Positions 34,379 to 43,776 are shown, numbered from the stretch's first letter. The stretch is 64,000 bases of DNA from Cytophagales bacterium (GCA_004292855.1 RDXN01000039.1:1-64000); one strand, 5' to 3'. The notes: generated by a model not told the origin, from the letters alone. Program-made: numbers and translations.

Positions 34379-35227
34379 TCAGCCCTGCACAAACTGACTT
34401 TTCAGCACGTTCTCCCAACCCGCCCACACCAGGAAGTTAATCAGTTTGGCGTCTAGCCCAATCACCGTGCGCAAGGGCGGATTCCGACGTTCGATCAATC
34501 GCCGAACGGACTGCGCTACCTTGATGGGGGGCGTAGCAAACCGCTCGAATTGCATGGCAGCATCCCACATTTTGCTCATGTTACGGGCGTAATAGTCGGC
34601 GTTGGGGCCGGTGAGCGTTTTCTTGCTTTGCTGCGTTTCCTCGCCCGATTTGGCGAAAAACGGCGTCCTGATACCCCCCGGCATCACACAACACACCCGG
34701 ATGCCCAGCGCATCCAACTCGAACCGCAGAGCCTGACTCATGCCCAGCACCGCAAATTTCGACGCGTGGTAACTGAACTCCCAGGGCAAGCCAATCTTGC
34801 TGCCGATGGACCCGATGTTGATGACTTTAGCGGTGTCGCCAGTTTGGGTGTAGGCTTGTAGTAGGGGCAGCAGCGCCCGCGTCAGGTTCATCATGCCAAA
34901 GAAGTTCACCTCCATCAGTTGCCGCACGCGGGCTTCGTCGGCGAGTTCAAACGGGGTAATGTAGTTGATGCCTGCATTGTTGATAAGAGCCGCCAAACCG
35001 GCATTGCCACAGGATTTTTTCAAGGTCTCAACAGATTGAGCTATTTGGTCGGGTTGGCTCACATCGAGCCGAATGGGCTGGAGGTTCGCAAGCTTTTCGG
35101 CGCGGAGGCTTTGTGCATCGGCATCGTTGCGGATACCCGCGAATACTTGGTAACCCTCTTTAGCCAGTTCAAGGGCGGTGGTGCGGCCAATACCGGTCGA
35201 TGCACCCGTGATGAGAATGGTTTTCAT
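34379..35227 (-). CDS. Short-chain dehydrogenase/reductase
   Basis: This 282-residue classical SDR has the NAD(P) loop TGASTGIG (8-14), NNAG, Ser140, Tyr153 and Lys157 in YHASK. The substrate is unknown. It lies downstream of a TetR gene on the same strand. A near-palindrome matching that upstream of the TetR gene covers 35238-35253, which suggests TetR control. Confidence 0.9.
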   Translation of the reverse strand: MKTILITGASTGIGRTTALELAKEGYQVFAGIRNDADAQSLRAEKLANLQPIRLDVSQPDQIAQSVETLKKSCGNAGLAALINNAGINYITPFELADEARVRQLMEVNFFGMMNLTRALLPLLQAYTQTGDTAKVINIGSIGSKIGLPWEFSYHASKFAVLGMSQALRFELDALGIRVCCVMPGGIRTPFFAKSGEETQQSKKTLTGPNADYYARNMSKMWDAAMQFERFATPPIKVAQSVRRLIERRNPPLRTVIGLDAKLINFLVWAGWENVLKSQFVQG

Positions 35228-35237
35228 CATGATTTTT

Positions 35238-35253
35238 GTGAGCAATCACTCAC
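35238..35253. promoter_or_regulatory. Putative TetR operator before the SDR gene
   Basis: GTGAGCAATCACTCAC lies 11 bases before the SDR start. It differs from the perfect palindrome before the TetR gene (35860-35875) at two internal bases. Confidence 0.6.
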
Positions 35254-35271
35254 ATTTAAATTAACAAAGAA

Positions 35272-35300
35272 CCCCGTACGCGTTTTGAATGCATACGGGG
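35272..35300 (-). terminator. Hairpin between the TetR and SDR genes
   Basis: CCCCGTA (35272-35278) and TACGGGG (35294-35300) form a stem, extendable with mismatches. On the minus strand it ends in a modest T-rich run. It probably ends the TetR transcript just before the SDR operator. Confidence 0.5.
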
Positions 35301-35308
35301 CAGAAAAC

Positions 35309-35848
35309 TCAAATACCGTATTTCGATTTGATAAACGCCGTAGTCGAGCTAACGTCCAATCCTTCTGGTTGAATAAGCAATTGGCTCGTTAATCCTTCCA
35401 GCAAGAGCATAAGCAAGTACGTTTCTTGTTCCGGCTGGTCATACCCCAAACCGGCGAACGCTTCGACACCCGCCTGATAAAGACTCTGAAAGCTCTCCTG
35501 CTCCCGCTTTAACTTGGCGTAGAGAGTCGTTTTGAATTTCAGGGTAAATTGTAATTGCCAAAACAGCCGCTCTTCCTGCACCAACGTAGGGCCGAGGTCA
35601 ATCACCAGCTCAATTCGCTTTTTCGGGTTAGACTCACGCACAATGCGGTCCACGTATTGCTGCAAACGAGCTTGCCCTTCATCCAGAATAGCCTTGAAAA
35701 GGCCTTCCTTATTCTCAAAATGCCGGAAAATTAACCCCTCCGACACCCCAGCCACTTTTGCGATTTGACTCGTGGGCGTGTTTTCGTAACCCTGATCCGC
35801 AAAGAGTTGCAGGGCTGTTTGAAGAATGGTCTCTTTTTTCTCTGTCAT
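35309..35848 (-). CDS. TetR/AcrR-family transcriptional regulator
   Basis: This 179-residue protein has a TetR helix-turn-helix (TALQLFADQGYENTPTSQIAKVAGVSEGLIFRHFENKEGLF, split over 11-52). The ligand domain is not assignable. The start at 35848 gives MTEKKETIL; an in-frame ATG at 35908 would put the operator inside the coding region. A perfect palindrome lies 12 bases upstream of the start, consistent with autoregulation. Confidence 0.9.
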   Translation of the reverse strand: MTEKKETILQTALQLFADQGYENTPTSQIAKVAGVSEGLIFRHFENKEGLFKAILDEGQARLQQYVDRIVRESNPKKRIELVIDLGPTLVQEERLFWQLQFTLKFKTTLYAKLKREQESFQSLYQAGVEAFAGLGYDQPEQETYLLMLLLEGLTSQLLIQPEGLDVSSTTAFIKSKYGI

Positions 35849-35859
35849 TTTTATCAAAA

Positions 35860-35875
35860 GTGAGTAATTACTCAC
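35860..35875. promoter_or_regulatory. Palindromic TetR operator upstream of the TetR gene
   Basis: GTGAGTAATTACTCAC is a perfect 16-base palindrome placed 12 bases before the TetR start codon. The site before the SDR gene shares 14 of 16 bases. Confidence 0.65.
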
Positions 35876-35978
35876 AAAAGTATAACATCCATTTGAGCAC
35901 TCAAACATTCACAGTATTTTTCCACAAAAAATCACCTGTTATCTTGCCAATCTGTTCCTTACAAAACCACATTACCCA

Positions 35979-37196
35979 ATGAACTTCAACCCGATCATGC
36001 TGGCGATTCCCTTCTTCTTTCTGGCAATGGGCATCGAAATCTGGTACGACCGATACAAGCAAACCAAGCTCTACTGGCTCAACGACAGCATTACGAACCT
36101 GAGCGCAGGCACCTCACAACAGGTAATCGGGATTTTTCTGAAGGTATTCACGCTGGGTGTGTACGAGGCCGTCTTTGCCAACTTCGCCCTATTCAACGTT
36201 CCCCACGTTTGGTGGAGTTGGGTGGTGGCGTTTGTGCTCTACGACTTGTGTTACTACTGGGCGCACCGCATGAGCCACGAGGTAAACCTGTTTTGGAGCG
36301 GGCATGTGGTGCATCACCAAAGCGAAGAGTACAACCTGTCGGTGGCCCTGCGGCAAAGCTGGTTTCAGGGCATCTGGACGGCCCCATTCTACCTGCCAAT
36401 GGCCCTGCTGGGCTTCGACACCACCCAACTGGTCATTGTAGGCGGTATCAACCTGATTTACCAGTTCTGGATTCACACTGAACTCATCGACCGGATGGGA
36501 TTTTTGGAGTGGTTCATGAACACGCCCTCGCACCACCGCGTACATCACGGGCGTAACCCCAAATACATCGACAAGAACCACGCTGGCACGTTCATTATCT
36601 GGGACCGACTGTTTGGTACTTTCCAGCGGGAAGAGGAACGGCCCGTGTATGGCATCACCACGCCGATTAATAGTTGGAACCCCGTATGGGCCAATTTCTC
36701 ACACTACGAGCACATTGGTGCCCAATTGCAGAACGCCCCAACTCTGTCCGACAAGCTCAAGGTGCTGTTCTACAAACCTGGCTACGACGCCAAAATGGCG
36801 GCCTATCACCCCATCCCCGACGTGAGCCGCGATAACTACGAGAAATACAACACGACGGTAACCCCTTCTGTCAACTATTACGTGTTGTTTCAGTACCTCC
36901 TGCTCACGGTCGCCACGTTCCCGTTTCTGCAATTCCAGGCCGACCTCGGCTGGACCGAAAAATCGTTGATTGCCGTACTGATCGGCCTAACGGTGGTCAA
37001 CTTCGGCTGGTTGTTTGAGGGCCGCACCTGGGCGTTTCGGCTCGAAGCCGCGCGGCTCGTGGTTTGCGCGGTCGCGGCTTGTTGGCTACTTCTGCCGTTG
37101 GCGGGCGGGATTTGGTTGGCGGCTGCGGTGGGCGTGTTCGCTATGGGGTCGCTGGTGTGGTGGTGGCGGCTGAACCAGGCCTATTCATTGACGTAA
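35979..37196 (+). CDS. Sterol desaturase / fatty acid hydroxylase-family membrane protein
   Basis: This 405-residue membrane protein has the di-iron His clusters HRMSHE, HVVHHQSEEYN and HHRVHHG. The pattern resembles alkylglycerol-monooxygenase-like and bacterial sterol-desaturase-family members, which hydroxylate or desaturate lipids. The C-terminal 80 residues are hydrophobic. It is followed after 19 bases by a VOC gene and may form an operon with it. Confidence 0.88.
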   Translation: MNFNPIMLAIPFFFLAMGIEIWYDRYKQTKLYWLNDSITNLSAGTSQQVIGIFLKVFTLGVYEAVFANFALFNVPHVWWSWVVAFVLYDLCYYWAHRMSHEVNLFWSGHVVHHQSEEYNLSVALRQSWFQGIWTAPFYLPMALLGFDTTQLVIVGGINLIYQFWIHTELIDRMGFLEWFMNTPSHHRVHHGRNPKYIDKNHAGTFIIWDRLFGTFQREEERPVYGITTPINSWNPVWANFSHYEHIGAQLQNAPTLSDKLKVLFYKPGYDAKMAAYHPIPDVSRDNYEKYNTTVTPSVNYYVLFQYLLLTVATFPFLQFQADLGWTEKSLIAVLIGLTVVNFGWLFEGRTWAFRLEAARLVVCAVAACWLLLPLAGGIWLAAAVGVFAMGSLVWWWRLNQAYSLT

Positions 37197-37215
37197 AATA
37201 AAGACTGTTTTCCTT

Positions 37216-37602
37216 ATGAACTCACCTAAGAAAGTGACCGGCATTGGTGGCATATTTTTCAAATGCCAGAACCCCGACCAACTACGCGAGTGGTACGGCA
37301 CCCACCTGGGCCTGCCAACGAACCCATACGGCGCGTCGTTTGCGTTTCGTTTGGCCGATGATCCGGGTCAGGAAGCAACTCTCCAGTGGAGCACCTTTGC
37401 CGAAACAAGCGACTATTTCGATCCCTCGCCCAAACCGTTTATGATTAACTACCGGGTCGAAAATCTGGAAGCACTCGTTGCCGAACTGAAGCAAAACGGC
37501 GTGACGATTCTGGACGAGATCACAACCTACGACTACGGCAAGTTTGTGCATATTCTCGACCCCGAAATGAACAAAATCGAGCTTTGGGAGCCGGTTGGTT
37601 AA
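37216..37602 (+). CDS. VOC-family (glyoxalase/dioxygenase-fold) protein
   Basis: This 128-residue protein has the paired beta-alpha-beta-beta-beta units of the vicinal-oxygen-chelate fold: KVTGIGGIFFKCQNPDQLREWY near the start and FVHILDPEMNKIELWEP at the end. Metal ligands are plausible in the last strand (E in IELWE). The reaction is unknown. Confidence 0.82.
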   Translation: MNSPKKVTGIGGIFFKCQNPDQLREWYGTHLGLPTNPYGASFAFRLADDPGQEATLQWSTFAETSDYFDPSPKPFMINYRVENLEALVAELKQNGVTILDEITTYDYGKFVHILDPEMNKIELWEPVG

Positions 37603-37655
37603 ATTTTGCTGAATGCGTCGAAGATGAGGCTGTCCAATAAAGGGACGGGCGTTTT

Positions 37656-38498
37656 TCAACCAAACCGTTTTTTAAACGCCAACGGATTCTCGCCCACCAC
37701 CCGCCGGAAAATCTTGTTGAAATACGACAGCCCCTCGAACCCACTAGCGAAGCAGGCCTCTGTGACGTTGCGGCCCGCCAACAAAAGGTTTTGCGCCTGA
37801 TTGATGCGGTATTGGTTTAGAAACTGCGTGAACGTCAGGCCGGTCATGCGCTTGAAATAACGGCAAAAAGCGGCTGGTGTCAGGTTGCTCAACGAAGCCA
37901 CTTCGTCGATGTCGATTCGGCGGGCGTATTGCTCTTCGACAAACAGGTAAATGCGTTTGAGCCGCTGTTCCTCTTTCAGGTTGTAAGCACTGCTTACGGG
38001 CTTGCCATCGAGCGAGTGGCATTCGGTGCTGTGAGCGAGGTGTTGAAAAATCTGCAACAGGGCCATGATTCGCTCAAAGGCAGGCAGCTCGGCTAGCCTC
38101 TGCAACTGCTTGCCCACCTGCTGTTTGGTTTGTCCATGAAACGACAAACCCGCTCGTGCCCGCTCGAATAGCCGTGTGATGGCCCCAAACTCCGGTGCCT
38201 GCCAGAATCCCGTTCCCAGAAACGACTCGTTCAACTGCACCACTACCTTCCGATAATCGGTTCGAACGCCGTAATCGAAGTTCAGATGCGGAATGTTGGG
38301 GCCGATAAATACCAGATCGCTGCCTTCGTAGCGCGAAATATGGTCGCCCACGTGCCGGGTGCCGCTCGCTCCCTCGATGTACACGATCTCGTATTCGGGG
38401 TGGTAGTGCCAGAAAAACGTGTCGTTTAAGTGGGGCGTCAGCAGAATGTGGAACGAACTGTCAGAATCGGGCTGGATTTGTTCGCGGGCAACCTTCAT
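37656..38498 (-). CDS. AraC-family transcriptional regulator
   Basis: This 280-residue protein has an N-terminal cupin (FFWHYHPEYEIVYI, GSDLVFIGPNIPH) and a C-terminal double helix-turn-helix (IDIDEVASLSNLTPAAFCRYFKR and NVTEACFASGFEGLSYFNKIFRR). It is divergent from a PhyH-type dioxygenase gene, a common arrangement in which the regulator controls the enzyme. Confidence 0.92.
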   Translation of the reverse strand: MKVAREQIQPDSDSSFHILLTPHLNDTFFWHYHPEYEIVYIEGASGTRHVGDHISRYEGSDLVFIGPNIPHLNFDYGVRTDYRKVVVQLNESFLGTGFWQAPEFGAITRLFERARAGLSFHGQTKQQVGKQLQRLAELPAFERIMALLQIFQHLAHSTECHSLDGKPVSSAYNLKEEQRLKRIYLFVEEQYARRIDIDEVASLSNLTPAAFCRYFKRMTGLTFTQFLNQYRINQAQNLLLAGRNVTEACFASGFEGLSYFNKIFRRVVGENPLAFKKRFG

Positions 38499-38650
38499 AC
38501 GGCCTGTTTTTGTCTAAAATTATTGCTAAAGCCATTATCGACGCAAGCAAAGAGCAAAATAGTGCAAAAAGTGGCCTGAATGGTCAAAGCAACGCACTGA
38601 ATACGTATCTTACCTTTGTCCTACAAAAACACGCAAACGCCTTATTTAAC

Positions 38651-39643
38651 ATGGAAACGATGCAGCCGACAATGGCTCCTGCAGGAACGCCTGCCGCAAT
38701 GATTCCCGACAACGCCCATAAAGACATTCCCGGCAACCCCTCCACGGCAACCAGTAGTAAAATTGCCCTCAACGACCGTTCGTCGGGCAAACCCCTGCGG
38801 GTGTTGTCGGAAGAAGATTGGCAGTTTTGGGTGGAGAACGGCTATATCGTCGTGAAGCAGGCCGTTCCTCGCGAACAAGCCGAACGCATGGCCGCTTTGC
38901 TGTGGGAATTTGAGGAAAAAGACCCCAACAACTCCGCCACCTGGTTTGCGCCCCCCCGCGCCGAAATGCGCATGAAAGAGCTGATCGGGTCCGGTATGGT
39001 CGAACTCTACAATCACCAATACCAGTGGGACAACCGTCAAACCCAGCGCGTGTACGACGCCTTCGCCGACGTTTGGGGCGTGGACGAACTCTGGGTAACT
39101 ATTGACCGGGCTAATCTGAACTTCCCAACCGATCCCAACCAACCATTCCAGGGCTTTATCCATTGGGATTATGACCCCGAAACCCGGCCCCAGAACGTGC
39201 AGGGCGTGTTGGCCCTTGCCGACCAAACCGACGAGAACATGGGCGGTTTCCAATGCCTCCCCGAACTCTACCGCACCTACGATACCTGGAAACTTACCCA
39301 ACCCGCAGACCGCGACCGGTTTAAGCCTGACACGACAGGCTTCGAGTTCGTAAAGGTGAAAATGGAAGCGGGCGACCTGCTGATTTTCAATAGCACATTG
39401 CCCCACGGCATCCGGCCTAATCACACGAAAGACAAAGTTCGCATTGCCCAGTATATTTCGATGATGCCCGCCCAACCCGAAAACGAGGCCCTGCGGCAAT
39501 GGCGCATTACGTCGTGGCGCGACCGGCAGGCCCCTGAAGGGTACGCATTCCCCGGCGACCCGCGCAACTGGGAGAAAACCCGTTACCAAACTGCCGAACT
39601 CTCTGAGCTTGGTCGTAAAGTTTTAGGCCTTGATAGTTGGTAA
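38651..39643 (+). CDS. Phytanoyl-CoA dioxygenase (PhyH)-family oxygenase
   Basis: This 330-residue Fe(II)/2-oxoglutarate oxygenase has the iron ligands H-x-D in FIHWDYDPE and a distal His in STLPHGIRPNH, with Arg in KVRIAQYISM for 2-oxoglutarate. The ATG at 38651 is used; the longer frame from 38510 covers the divergent promoter. The substrate is unknown. Control by the divergent AraC protein is likely. Confidence 0.85.
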   Translation: METMQPTMAPAGTPAAMIPDNAHKDIPGNPSTATSSKIALNDRSSGKPLRVLSEEDWQFWVENGYIVVKQAVPREQAERMAALLWEFEEKDPNNSATWFAPPRAEMRMKELIGSGMVELYNHQYQWDNRQTQRVYDAFADVWGVDELWVTIDRANLNFPTDPNQPFQGFIHWDYDPETRPQNVQGVLALADQTDENMGGFQCLPELYRTYDTWKLTQPADRDRFKPDTTGFEFVKVKMEAGDLLIFNSTLPHGIRPNHTKDKVRIAQYISMMPAQPENEALRQWRITSWRDRQAPEGYAFPGDPRNWEKTRYQTAELSELGRKVLGLDSW

Positions 39644-40591
39644 CGTTTTCTGATTCTCGACAAACTGATTCGTAAACAACTTATTTACATCGAGTTGCAT
39701 CACCAGTTCGCCATCGCGTGTCACGATCATGCGGTGGCGAATTAGGTAGTTTACAAACTGTACCCATACCTCCCGACGCATCCGGCCCCAATGCCCCGCC
39801 GTATCAAGTAAGTAGCCCGCCACAGTCTGTTGACTCAATTCGACAAAACCGTGATCGGCCAGCGTGGGGTGATGGGCTTGCTCAATCAGCAGTCGGGCGG
39901 CCTCGTCAGGTTGCTCCACAGCGAAGCGGTAGCCTGCCGCCGTAGCCTCCATAAACCGATGCAACAGGTCAGGATTTTGGTCAATAAAATCTTGTCGGGT
40001 AGCCAAAACAGGGCTGTATCCGTAGGGGATTTCGTAATCATCAAGCAGAAATCGGTTTAGCTTTACTTCGGCTAAATCGGCCTCAACACCCTCCCAGGGC
40101 AGGAAAATCCAGGTGGCGTCGATCTCGTTTGTTAGTAAAGCCTGCCAGAGGTTCAGGCGAGCGGGCTTGTGGGTAGCTATCACGCCCCGGCCCCCGTCGT
40201 TGCGAATCATTTGCCGAACCAGATCATCCTCAAAACGAGCACCGTAGGAGCCGTATACCTTACTATCGAGTTGGGCGGGCCGCTCAAGGCCACTTTGCCC
40301 CAGCGTGACAATGGCACTGGCATCGCGGGCCAACACAGCCGCCACCGCCACCAACGGCACGGCGGGCGTGGTGGTGTGAAAGCTTACCACACTCTCCGAC
40401 GGCACAATGGCTAAATCGACCTCGCCGTGAGCAAGTCGACGGGCCGGTGTCGATTTATATTTATCGGCTTCGGGGGTGCTGATCTCAACGGTCAGCCCGG
40501 CATCCCGGTACAAACCGTGAGCCTGCGCCACGTAGAATCCGGTGTGGTTGGTGTTTGGGGTCCAGTCGAGGGCCAGACGAAGTGAATCCAT
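39623..40591 (-). CDS. NMT1/THI5-like substrate-binding protein, no signal peptide
   Basis: This 322-residue protein starts MDSLRLALDWTPNTNHTGFYVAQAHGLY, the signature of ThiY/THI5-type proteins. It has no signal peptide or lipobox. The Cys-rich motif of THI5 pyrimidine synthase is not seen. No ABC permease or ATPase is nearby. It lies downstream of a TonB-dependent receptor gene, separated by a terminator. Its 3' end overlaps the convergent dioxygenase gene by 21 bases. Confidence 0.75.
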   Translation of the reverse strand: MDSLRLALDWTPNTNHTGFYVAQAHGLYRDAGLTVEISTPEADKYKSTPARRLAHGEVDLAIVPSESVVSFHTTTPAVPLVAVAAVLARDASAIVTLGQSGLERPAQLDSKVYGSYGARFEDDLVRQMIRNDGGRGVIATHKPARLNLWQALLTNEIDATWIFLPWEGVEADLAEVKLNRFLLDDYEIPYGYSPVLATRQDFIDQNPDLLHRFMEATAAGYRFAVEQPDEAARLLIEQAHHPTLADHGFVELSQQTVAGYLLDTAGHWGRMRREVWVQFVNYLIRHRMIVTRDGELVMQLDVNKLFTNQFVENQKTLPTIKA

Positions 40592-40629
40592 AAAAAAAAC
40601 GGGCTACCTGCTAGAGGTAAACCCGTTTT
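40592..40629 (-). terminator. Terminator after the TonB-dependent receptor gene
   Basis: ACGGG-TACCT and AGGTA-CCCGT arms pair with small bulges around the loop GCTAG. On the minus strand the stem is followed by a run of eight T (plus-strand 40592-40599). Confidence 0.7.
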
Positions 40630-40668
40630 GTGCCGATTAGTTATCCGGCAACTATCGTCTGGCTTATC

Positions 40669-43647
40669 TTACAAACTCGCGCTCAGGCGGGCAAACACAA
40701 ACCGCCCGTTGAAACCACCCTGATTGGAGGGGAACAGGAAACGGCCCCGGTTCGAGAGATCGCGACCTGAGTTGTAGTCTACTGACCCAAGTGCGTTACG
40801 TGGGTCCACATAAAGCTGATCGGGGTACACATCGAACAGGTTGTTGGCACCAATGGCCAGGTTCAATTGCTTTGTAAACTGGTAGCTGAGGGTCACGTCG
40901 GTGATCCAGAGTGGGCTGAACGTTTGGTCGAGGAACGGCGCACCGGCGGCATCGCGTTGAAACTGAGTGTTCCAGAATGTATTGGTAGCCGGGTTAATGT
41001 TATACGGATCAGCCGTAGTTAGGTTGCGCACCTCACCAAACCGCACCGACCGTATTGACACATCAAATTTCTTGACCCGGTAGGCCGCGCTCAGGTTAAA
41101 CTTGTTCTGGGGCAAACCTGTTTCGAGCAGGGCCACCTGCGAGCGGTCGAAGAAAATGTTCCGGGGCCACGCGTCGGGGTTACCACCCCGCGCTTCGTTA
41201 TTGGCCTGCGCGTTAATAAACGTCGATGGGTTAATGCTCAACACCTTCGTTTTGTTGAAGTTGATCGCTGCTGTTAAGGTCAACTGACCGGGGCCGAGTT
41301 TAACCCGCTCCGTTGCTACAATGTCGATGCCCCGCGTTTGGGTATTGGCGGCATTGGCAAACACCCGCACTACGTTTACGCCCGGAAAGGCGGTTGCGGC
41401 AAAGCCGAGCGTAGCCCGACCGAATGGCCCTGAATACAGAATTCGGTCTTCAATATCAATCTGATACGCATCGACGGTGGCCGTGAAACCCCGCCCAATT
41501 TTCGAGGTAAACCCGACCGTGTAGTTCACCGACGTCTCGGGCCGGAGGGCATCCACACCGATCACCTCCCGCGCAATTTGGCTCTCGTTGTTCACCGTCA
41601 GCGTGTTCGAAGGCAAACCGTTTACAAACTGCGTGCTGGTATTGTTGAAATACCGCTGATGCAGGCTTGGTGCGCGGAAACCTGTGCTGATGGCTCCCCG
41701 CAGATTAAACGCGTCCACAATCCGCAAACGAGTAGCTAGTTTTCCGGTCAGTTTTGAGCCGAAGTCAGAAAAATTCTCAAACCGCCCCGCTACGTCGATC
41801 AACAGTCGGTCGAATAATTCGCCTTCCACGTCGGCGTACAAACCGAAGCTCGAACGGCTTTTATCTAACTCATCGCTTGGCTGATACCCCGGAAACACCT
41901 GTGCGCCCGGTAGAGCCAACGTTGTTCCCGAAGCCGGACCACTGATGCTAACAGGAGCCAACGGAACTGCCTTGTTGGCAGTTGCTCCCGAATACGAAGC
42001 CGCTTCACCTGCTTCGATAATGTACTGCTCCCGGCGAACCTCACCTCCGAAGGCCACGTTTAGGCCGCTGATACCGTCGACTTTGAACATCCGTGAGAAG
42101 TCGAGGTTAGTCGTGTTCTGATTGAACTTGAGCGTTCCGCAATAAAACTGGGTTTGCTGGTTTGCGCTGTTGGGCAGCGTGGCGTTGCCTGAGCTTAATA
42201 CATCGAACCTGAAAGAGTTCCGGCCAAACACGTTGCTCAGATCAGCGTTCCAGCCACCGAGCTTGGTTTTATAGCCCAGCAACAATGATTGGTCGTTGAT
42301 AATCGATTGAATGGCAGGAAGAAAACCGTCGGGGTAGAAAATTGTTCCATCGGCATTCAGCGGTTGCTGTGCCCGCGACACCGGCACCCGGTTGTTGCCA
42401 TAGCCCGTACCCGAGCGGTACGTAACACCACCCGAGAAATAAAACTCTGAGTTCTGACCAATTGGCAAACCACCATTTACGAAGGCCCCGTAGTTGCGCG
42501 ACGATGAGTTACCAATAATCATGTTTTGCCGGTTGTAGCCGCGTTGCTGCACCAACTGCGCATCGGCAGCTAGCAAAGCCGGACGGTTTGCCGCCGAAAC
42601 CACACCTGTGCCGGGGAAACCCCCGCCCGAACCGAGGTAGATAGTCGGCGCGTTGTCATCGGCAGAGCGGTTTGTGCGGCCCCGGTCAACAATCTGACCT
42701 GACACCGTGAAACCCCCGCGCTTACCTAATCTGAAACCTTTCGAGATGTCGAATTGGAACACCTGCCCATCGCGGATTTTCTGCGAACGCTCGGTTACGC
42801 CCCCCGCAATGTTCGGTACGGTGTATTTCATGTTAGTCATGCTGCCACCTGCCATCAGCGAAGCATCCAGACCCTCGTAGTTTTTCTTCAGAACCACGTT
42901 GATCACCCCAGCAATAGCGTCGGAGCCGTACTGAGCCGCAGCCCCGTCGCGTAGCACTTCGATGCGCTCGATAGCCGCAACCGGAATCACGTTCATGTCG
43001 GTGCCCACCGAGCCACGCCCTACCGAGCCGTTGATGTTTACCAGGGCCGTGTTGTGCCGACGCTTACCGTTCACCAGCACCAGCGTTTGGTCGGGACCAA
43101 GCCCCCGCAACGAAGCCGGGTCAATGTGGTCGGTTCCGTCGGTAACGGTTTGGCGGTTCGAGTTGAACGAGGGAGCCACGAAGTTCAGAATCTGACTCAC
43201 ATCGACCTGTGCGAAACTCTTCATCTCTTTAGTCGTAATCACGTCGACCGGAACGGCCGTTTGAATGTTGGTCCGGGCGGTTGCGGCCCGCGAACCGATC
43301 ACGACTACCTCGCCCAACTGTGCCTGCGACTCGTCCAAAGCTAGGTTGAGCGTGACGGTCGCACCAGCCTGCACCGTTACGGTCGACTCTTTGGGTACAG
43401 AGCCAATCGCACTAAACCGAATCGTGTAGGTGCCATCCTGTTTCAGGGGCAAGGTATAAACCCCGCTACCATCGGTTGAGACCCCGATGTTCGTGCCAAC
43501 GGCTAAAACCGTCACGCCGGCCAATGTTTCGCCCGAGCGGGCGTCTGTAACTTTTCCGGTGATGCGTTGCGCAAACACGGAAAGGGTAGATAGAAGTAGA
43601 AAAACGAACAATATAGTTGTCTTTCTGGCAAAGTACTTATACTGCAT
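40669..43647 (-). CDS. TonB-dependent outer-membrane receptor
   Basis: This 992-residue protein has a signal peptide (1-26), a carboxypeptidase-regulatory-like domain (about 28-110, ITGKVTDARSGETLAGVTV), a plug domain (about 125-245 with SLRGLGPDQTLVLVNGKRRH and IERIEVLRDGAAAQYGSDAIAGVINV) and a long beta-barrel. It moves a substrate across the outer membrane with TonB energy. No SusD partner is adjacent, so it is not a classical SusCD pair. The substrate is unknown. Confidence 0.93.
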   Translation of the reverse strand: MQYKYFARKTTILFVFLLLSTLSVFAQRITGKVTDARSGETLAGVTVLAVGTNIGVSTDGSGVYTLPLKQDGTYTIRFSAIGSVPKESTVTVQAGATVTLNLALDESQAQLGEVVVIGSRAATARTNIQTAVPVDVITTKEMKSFAQVDVSQILNFVAPSFNSNRQTVTDGTDHIDPASLRGLGPDQTLVLVNGKRRHNTALVNINGSVGRGSVGTDMNVIPVAAIERIEVLRDGAAAQYGSDAIAGVINVVLKKNYEGLDASLMAGGSMTNMKYTVPNIAGGVTERSQKIRDGQVFQFDISKGFRLGKRGGFTVSGQIVDRGRTNRSADDNAPTIYLGSGGGFPGTGVVSAANRPALLAADAQLVQQRGYNRQNMIIGNSSSRNYGAFVNGGLPIGQNSEFYFSGGVTYRSGTGYGNNRVPVSRAQQPLNADGTIFYPDGFLPAIQSIINDQSLLLGYKTKLGGWNADLSNVFGRNSFRFDVLSSGNATLPNSANQQTQFYCGTLKFNQNTTNLDFSRMFKVDGISGLNVAFGGEVRREQYIIEAGEAASYSGATANKAVPLAPVSISGPASGTTLALPGAQVFPGYQPSDELDKSRSSFGLYADVEGELFDRLLIDVAGRFENFSDFGSKLTGKLATRLRIVDAFNLRGAISTGFRAPSLHQRYFNNTSTQFVNGLPSNTLTVNNESQIAREVIGVDALRPETSVNYTVGFTSKIGRGFTATVDAYQIDIEDRILYSGPFGRATLGFAATAFPGVNVVRVFANAANTQTRGIDIVATERVKLGPGQLTLTAAINFNKTKVLSINPSTFINAQANNEARGGNPDAWPRNIFFDRSQVALLETGLPQNKFNLSAAYRVKKFDVSIRSVRFGEVRNLTTADPYNINPATNTFWNTQFQRDAAGAPFLDQTFSPLWITDVTLSYQFTKQLNLAIGANNLFDVYPDQLYVDPRNALGSVDYNSGRDLSNRGRFLFPSNQGGFNGRFVFARLSASL

Positions 43648-43733
43648 AGGTTGGTTGTTTACAAATATGAAAGAAAAAACTGCTTTTAAGCAAAAAGTCC
43701 AAATATTCTACTTGGTGCTTTCTTACCGTAAAA

Positions 43734-43776
43734 TAAATAGACCGCGCCAAGTTTACAGCTTAAAGCGGTCAATTTA
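43734..43776 (-). repeat. Hairpin in the leader of the TonB-receptor gene
   Basis: TAAATAGACCGC (43734-43745) and GCGGTCAATTTA (43765-43776) pair over 12 bases with one mismatch, 87 bases before the receptor start. On the minus strand an A/T-rich tail follows. It might be a leader hairpin or the end of another transcript. Confidence 0.4.

Noticed and set aside
35238-35875. The two GTGAG...CTCAC palindromes as the start of a CRISPR or repeat array
   Set aside because: Only two copies exist, 600 bases apart, each next to a start codon; they fit operators and not an array.
38642-39589. 315-codon open frame on the minus strand inside the PhyH-type gene
   Set aside because: It is antisense to a gene with an intact catalytic triad; the translated sequence matches no family.
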